In this document: piece after piece, positions 59,501 to 64,000 of the stretch
Position numbering within the stretch: position 1 is the stretch's first letter
How the letters are laid out: each line of letters begins with the position of its first letter
Assembly: GCF_963678975.1 (NCBI RefSeq)
Contig: NC_089281.1
Location: 11,371,277 to 11,435,276, forward strand
DNA length: 64,000 nucleotides
Direction of reading: 5' to 3'
Source of the DNA: Dysidea avara
Taxonomy: Eukaryota > Porifera > Demospongiae > Dictyoceratida > Dysideidae
Translations under genes and position numbers: made by a program
The notes under the pieces: model-generated
The model's database searches: none
What the model saw: the letters and a program-made list of their open reading frames with translations, nothing else
What the model was told of the DNA's origin: nothing

Positions 59501-61814
59501 TAAGTACAAGGGTCAGTCAGTGGCTGTAAGACTCTATAGTGAAAAAGAGAGAAGCAAGGTAGAGAAATACTTAAAGGAGTTACGATCAGAGGGTAAAGTA
59601 TTCCATCAATCGTATCACCCATGTCTTGTTCATGTAGTTGCAATTATTATACAACCAACAATATCACTAGTACTAGAGGATGCTCCTCAAGGGACGCTGC
59701 AGGTGCCACTGTTGAGTGAACAATTTGCATTTTCAAGGATTATGATATATCGCATTGCTATTCAAGTAGCGTCTGCACTACAATATCTTCACAGCTCAAA
59801 TATCAGTTTTCATGACTTAAGGGCAAGTAATGTATTATTGTGGTCACTGTCACTGGATCATTTGGTAAATTGTAAGGTAACTGTTGTAACCATAAGTACC
59901 TATGCTGACCCTAGAGGTCTTTATAACGCTCAAGGTTTCATTGCTCCTGAAGTTGCTCATACCAATCATTCCAAGGTGCATTCAGCAGTTTATGATCACA
60001 GAGCAGACATATTTTCTTTTGGCATGTTTCTTTACCAGTTGATAGCTCGTCGACATCCTTTCCACAATGTACCACCATTTAAAATTAAAGCAGCCATAGA
60101 AGATGGATGGAGACCACAATTAGAAGACATTCCAGTAGCTGAGACTGGTCTGTTCTATATGACACGTATCATGAAACTGTGTTGGACAGGTAGTGCTGAT
60201 ACTCGACCAAAAATTCAGAAAATTGTTGAGTGGCTTAGTACCCCTGTCTTACAATTGATCATAAGTGTTATTCCAGTAAACAGCCAAAAATCCATTTCTA
60301 ATGGTTGCATTGTTACTACACTTCATAGAAATCAGGATAAACCAGTTAGTGAGGTGTGGATTTACTGTGATGGAGATGAAGGAACTGAGATCAGCATCTT
60401 TAACCCCAATTCACTGTTAAAAGTTGAAAAAAAGTTGGTGTACAAAAATCGGGTGTGCTGCATCAAACAGTGTGGCGACCAAATTTGGGAGACCACACGA
60501 GGTGGTGTTCTGAATATCTTACACAAGAACTCTAAGGACCGAGTTGACAGCATGAAGATAAGAGATCATACTGTAACTTGTATTACCAGTTTTGACCAAC
60601 GAGTATGCATGGGGACAATGGAGGGTTACTGCTTTACTTCTCCTATATGTATGAATGGACAAAGTGTTGAATCTAAGGCACAATACAAGCATGTTGCAGA
60701 ACGCTGTATTGATGGAGTTGTACTGACTCAGGCTCACCTGTGGGTATCCAGTTATAATCAAATTTATTTTTGGAACCCCAACACTCTTGAAGTAGAGGGT
60801 GTAGAAAAGAGGACAAAGAACAAACATGCTTGTGTAGGGAAGATGATGTTGTGTGATAATGGAGATGAGGTGTGGAGTGCTCACCTTGGAGGTGTGATAA
60901 TGTCATCATGGAGTGTTCACCAACGTGTACACTTGTGTGATGTTGATGTGGGTGTTATAGCCAAGGAGAAGTGTCATGTTGGGGATCCTAGAGATCAAAT
61001 AATCACTGCCATGTGTACTGGTCTTGATACTGTATGGATTGGTCTAACCAGTGGACACATCATTGTGTTTGGTATGAACCCTCCAGGTGAAGTACTGACA
61101 TATTTCAGACCTTACCACAGTTATGTACGTTTTCTGTCTGCCGCCAACTGCCCTGGTCCTTGTGGGAAGGAAGAGTGTTTGATGTTGAGTGGTGGGAAAA
61201 TGTACCAACCTGCTGACAGCTTCAAAGAATTATTTGAATATCCACATAAGAACAAAAGTAGTCAACCTGTAGACAATGCTGGTGTTGCTATATTATGGGA
61301 AGTATTACCAGCAAAGTATGTACGTCAAGTACACTACCTGAGGGATGGTAAAGCATGGTTGAACTATGATAGACTGCGAATGGCAATGGAAGATACTGGG
61401 TTTACAGATTCACTGAAATACTGCAAGTCATCAGCTGGTACAGTCCCAACACAAAACGATGCATTAGACAATGGTACAATTGATCATCAACAAGATGTCA
61501 AAGAACATAATGTCGATACCCTACATGATGATGCTACTGTGAGCACAGCACTTATACACAATGATGTTTCTTCACTATCAGAGCAACTATCAGTTAACCT
61601 TCCCACTGGTGAACAGCTGACACTAGTATGTAAACAACCAATCACTATTAACAGTTTAATCAACAAACTAACAATGGTGACAGAGATGATGGGGAACATG
61701 CTGATCACCTATCAGGTGGACGGTGAAGATGTTGTTACTGTTAAGAATAATGAACAATTAGAACAATATTTGAGACTATCAGATAGACCAAATTTACATG
61801 CTGAAATCATTTAA
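56499..61814 (+). CDS. ROCO unit B: intact ORF, pseudo-GTPase/pseudokinase, PB1-like tail
   Basis: An uninterrupted frame of 1771 codons. LRRs lie at about 57.0-57.47 kb. ROC has an intact P-loop (GNQGVGKST, residues about 358-366), but switch II reads WDFADQN instead of DFAGQ. COR lies at about 58.1-59.3 kb, with a Ser/Thr-rich insert (58.74-58.95 kb) absent from unit A. The kinase fold at about 59.43-60.23 kb lacks key residues: glycine loop ETGAFGEI, beta-3 lysine replaced (VAVRLY), catalytic loop FHDLRASN, and no DFG. The propeller at 60.25-61.38 kb is followed by a polar linker and a PB1-like end (LITYQVDGEDVV). Catalysis is therefore doubtful; a scaffold role is inference. The first codons (56499-56540) are the end of unit A read in frame, so the true start is unknown. 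An ATTAAA poly(A) signal lies near 61922. Confidence 0.88.
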   Translation: MIDTGFTESMKHCSVKNEEVINTGYALIAAMECGNVSDVGKFILREAANIDIALEESRRLKNDVVTATLLLIKAAMENDRILVLKLYGEDVQGLNSKILLTEEDNITKLQHVVCNHTVTTVWPIKISRLCGASAVTEELLLRTNVDKKSGNVVWSDLLLTQLEMIWLQYIHWVTMLSLAHNELITLPLEMGTCLRQCTMLDLQSNKLCNIPHCILQLPILNELNLSHNHIVEVPDVPEWSASLRVLDLSYNYLRNLPDFVVAPNLVNLNISNNQFCTVPYCVCSFIGLTTLNIAYNSQILTLPTELGQLKNLLNLNLHGLYLYDPPRSDCFTTADCIHYLNSRLSNDNGYYHMKLMLLGNQGVGKSTIIARLLGQEIDSKFTGSVDIIEWKYAPAYSSKMFHFTIWDFADQNECYATYQYFLTKCSLYLLVWNITKGDDGIAGLKPWLNIISARVPHSCVIIVGTFFDKISEEDSQSGKVDDLPNKVGELTSQYKHLVVTYITVVGLQGQMENIAMLKDFIYNAALKYTIKTSTKRPSSYYTLAAKLIALRSKVRNGEHEPIMHVDEFKKMVKDLNLVGLQDDEKIHTATDFLHDCGVLLHYGDRDCGLGDLYFVDPAWLCNLIFNVVAIKQQNPYFKKQGMICAIDIPNLLNFPTQYLHAILTILKNFGIAFPIDKDNRNILIPSILPEDCPAIVRKQLSDNTDGYKRFIKFVSRDQTNHHLTSQGLWSHLLSRIMVSIKEIRDNLNVPISVMGNNLAISANVHLESKTTIFTEEEPKATVKCIHSDVAPVSGTSNQSFNQSSKKFLEYDGSVAISDPAATIRPQLEYKDLLSVNSCEDLVYWCTGIFYNVNNLFIIIASLEQIVKDQDRNGIFIMCSPTDVGCRVFGQIIDLVEQLISEWYPELAGELDHTVPCYECVKADTPIPYEFKVYQLLLLIADHKLSTKCGACHKVQKIKNLAPDLLLTEPNEPLFLYASETIYKENQHGVLETGAFGEICHGKYKGQSVAVRLYSEKERSKVEKYLKELRSEGKVFHQSYHPCLVHVVAIIIQPTISLVLEDAPQGTLQVPLLSEQFAFSRIMIYRIAIQVASALQYLHSSNISFHDLRASNVLLWSLSLDHLVNCKVTVVTISTYADPRGLYNAQGFIAPEVAHTNHSKVHSAVYDHRADIFSFGMFLYQLIARRHPFHNVPPFKIKAAIEDGWRPQLEDIPVAETGLFYMTRIMKLCWTGSADTRPKIQKIVEWLSTPVLQLIISVIPVNSQKSISNGCIVTTLHRNQDKPVSEVWIYCDGDEGTEISIFNPNSLLKVEKKLVYKNRVCCIKQCGDQIWETTRGGVLNILHKNSKDRVDSMKIRDHTVTCITSFDQRVCMGTMEGYCFTSPICMNGQSVESKAQYKHVAERCIDGVVLTQAHLWVSSYNQIYFWNPNTLEVEGVEKRTKNKHACVGKMMLCDNGDEVWSAHLGGVIMSSWSVHQRVHLCDVDVGVIAKEKCHVGDPRDQIITAMCTGLDTVWIGLTSGHIIVFGMNPPGEVLTYFRPYHSYVRFLSAANCPGPCGKEECLMLSGGKMYQPADSFKELFEYPHKNKSSQPVDNAGVAILWEVLPAKYVRQVHYLRDGKAWLNYDRLRMAMEDTGFTDSLKYCKSSAGTVPTQNDALDNGTIDHQQDVKEHNVDTLHDDATVSTALIHNDVSSLSEQLSVNLPTGEQLTLVCKQPITINSLINKLTMVTEMMGNMLITYQVDGEDVVTVKNNEQLEQYLRLSDRPNLHAEII

Positions 61815-62168
61815 TATGTAGGACTTGAATTTTATTGACCAGTTATACATGCATGCATGTATTCCTTTGCATGCCGTGGATATTTTTATGCTTGTCTTTT
61901 ATTTGCATTGACACAATAGAATATTAAATGCATTTTGTGACAAATTTGTTGGTGTGTGCATATGGGAGACATGTGAACTTGTGAAGTATAGATTTCATTT
62001 GAATTATTCCAACCAACTGTTAGCAAAATTCCATATGTGTGGAAATTATCATTTATGGTATAACCATATTAAGTATTTTCTGCAACACAAACATGATTGG
62101 GTATATTGCATGATGAAGTGATAATATATGTATCCAAATGGGATCTAGAAGGCCTCCCATGCACTTTC

Positions 62169-62505
62169 CACTGTGAAAAAGGTGGGATATAAGATGGTAT
62201 TTCCAGTGGCTTATTGAATACAAATAAGCCTTAATATAAACCCTGTATTATACTCATGTTATAGTTTAGTATAATGCATACTATACTATTACATATATGG
62301 TTTCAGTTTATTTGCCACATTACCTGAAATAGCTTATATCGAATATAATACCCACACTATACCATCACATATATGGTTTCAGTATGTTTAACACATTAAC
62401 TAAAGCCTTACATGAGATTGTTAGTATAATACAGATTATATCAAGCTTTTTTGTATTCAATAAGCCACTGGAAATACCATCTTATATCCCTCTTTTTTCA
62501 CAGTG
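62169..62505. mobile_element. MITE with ~56-bp terminal inverted repeats
   Basis: CACTGTGAAAAAGGTGGGAT... and TAAGATGGTATTTCCAGTGG (left) are mirrored by CCACTGGAAATACCATCTTA and TTTTTTCACAGTG (right). TTC flanks both sides, a possible 3-bp duplication. The interior has two direct copies of ACATATATGGTTTCAGT. Confidence 0.8.
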
Positions 62506-63350
62506 TTCTGCATGCTGCAAGGAGACATATTTTTCCAAAAATGCTTGTGTGTATACAGCTACTTGTGTGACTTTCTAAAATTTATTTAGCATAAACAATT
62601 CTACATGTATGTAAATGGAATATTTGTACACATAATTCAAACCCTTTTTATATAATAAGGAGTACTCTGACTTAGAACCTCATTACAGTGATCTTGATAT
62701 GATGTAGTGACCATGGACACTAACAATATACGTAATCTACAAAGCAGGACACACTGCATGCTGATGATTGTTTCATTATAGAATGTATTAATAAAAATAC
62801 ATGGTAAATATCTCAGCCAAATGGATAAACATTTATAAATGGTAGTACATAGTTTTTATCCATCTGTACAGAAAAGTTTATAAAGGCTGATATTGAGCAA
62901 ATAATTGTTCATATAGGGTAAACTTTTAGCATGTAGCATAGCAGAAAGCACGTATATATGCAGTAGCAGTTACTCCAAATTAGATACCTACTGTATCATA
63001 AACTAAACTGCTTGCATCTTACATGACATTTTGCTATTAAATTTTAGATGGAGTATGCATGCTGACAATGACTACATCATGCTAATATGCAAGCTAGACA
63101 GTTAGCTATAGTGTGTATTTATAGTATATGCATATGATGTTATGTATGTGAAAATCCAAGTCGTACCTCCTCGCAGTGCCTGATGGGCAGTAACAGTCTA
63201 ACATGACTGATACTCTGGTGCAACCTGTCATTTGGTTTCTGTTCTGTTTTTTTAATCAGTGGCCTGATAAGTGGATCAGATTAATGGTGTTGCAAGCTCT
63301 TAGTATGTCTATATATATCAACTTTGCACTAGAAGTCTGATTATGATGAG
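62506..63350. other. No supported gene
   Basis: AT-rich sequence between the last MITE and the LINE fragment, without recognisable features. Confidence 0.5.
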
Positions 63351-63371
63351 GCAAGTGAAGCACCCTGGTAG

Positions 63372-64000
63372 TTCTCAGGTGGGGTGCTGGAATGTTAAAA
63401 CCCTAGCTTGTGGAGGCTGATGGTGACATTTGTGCTGGCATGTCATTTGGCTGATGGTGACATTTGTGCTGGCATGGTGACATTTGTGCTCTCACCTGAT
63501 GGAAAGTGATTGGTGACTGATCATAAAGCGGAGTTCTTGGAACGTGAGCTGAAGAGATTATGGTGGGGATCAGTGAGACTAAGTGGTTTGACCAAGTATT
63601 TGGCAGATGGTTGTACTGTGGTGCACTCTGGGAGACCTGTGCCTGCAGCTGGCGATGTAGTTCAACATGGTGAGGATGTTGGTTTTGTTCATGACCCAGT
63701 GATGTCTGGAGCATGGAGGAATGCTGTACTGTTACTTTGAGGCTATTGTTGACTGAGAAAAAGGTTCTAGAATCAGGTATCAGGCCTTACTTTGCTACGT
63801 GTGTATGCTCCCACTCACTGATCATGTACTGACCAAATTTTACAACAATCTGCAAGTGCCATTGGACTCTGTGCCCAGGATGATTTGCTGATTCTGATGT
63901 GTGATTTTAATGCTATAGGGTTGGAAGTACGTACATGACATACTACCAGAGGAGAGGACTTTTGTGGCATGCCTCCAAGGTAAATACTCCACGCCTGATC
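63372..64000 (+). mobile_element. LINE endonuclease fragment (decayed, runs off window)
   Basis: Scattered frames match the APE-type endonuclease of non-LTR retrotransposons in order: QVGCWNVKTLA (63378), YLADGCTVVHSGRP then GVGF-type FVHDPVMSGAW (63595-63720), KFYNNLQVPLDSVP (63838) and CDFNAIG (63900). Stops and frameshifts interrupt it, and a local 27-bp repeat (GGTGACATTTGTGCTGGCAT, three copies at 63418-63495) replaces part of the domain. The reverse transcriptase, if present, lies to the right of the window. The clade may be RTE or CR1-like; I cannot tell. Confidence 0.75.

Overview
The window is eukaryotic, AT-rich and intron-bearing. Introns range from about 50 nt to more than 10 kb, and the DNA between exons is crowded with inverted-repeat elements, microsatellites and palindromic minisatellites. 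The gene set (symplekin, TECPR2, a CCDC175-like coiled-coil protein, a carotenoid oxygenase, a Golgi-type sulfotransferase and tandem LRRK-like ROCO kinases) is that of an animal. Very short introns, an expanded ROCO kinase family and heavy MITE load suggest an early-branching invertebrate, most likely a demosponge. That assignment is inference.

Layout. 0-10 kb is mostly repeats: a foldback element with a second palindrome nested in it, a hAT-type MITE with an 8-bp target duplication, a pogo-type MITE, and a foldback element with a perfect 9-bp target duplication, plus a few coding remnants. At 10.2-12.1 kb (minus) lie the first five exons of symplekin. Its start faces, across 112 bp, the start of a long plus-strand coiled-coil gene (12.2-20.5 kb, about 25 exons, CCDC175-like). 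A complete eight-exon carotenoid cleavage oxygenase gene (519 aa) follows at 20.6-23.8 kb. On the minus strand come an intronless sulfotransferase (25.0-26.1 kb) and a complete seven-exon TECPR2 gene (26.4-32.9 kb, 1373 aa) that ends in a predicted ATG8-binding LIR motif.

33-40.7 kb is repeat territory, including two of three copies of one roughly 1-kb element family. An ankyrin-repeat exon (40.7-41.1 kb) ends in phase 1, and the next exon with matching phase is 10.6 kb away at 51.76 kb. The intron between them is packed with repeats, including a zone of palindromes and a tandemly duplicated 0.77-kb unit.

51.8-61.8 kb holds two head-to-tail ROCO units (LRR, ROC GTPase, COR, kinase, C-terminal propeller). 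Unit A is broken by a nonsense codon, a one-base frameshift and a 20-bp deletion. Unit B is open for 1771 codons, but its GTPase and kinase catalytic motifs are degenerate, and it ends in a PB1-like domain. There is no spacer between the units: the frame of the end of A runs straight into B. The locus therefore looks like a former double-ROCO fusion gene, and is the most unusual thing in the window. The right end holds a decayed LINE endonuclease fragment.

All exon boundaries were read by eye from splice consensus and phase. Family assignments rest on motif recognition, not on database searches.
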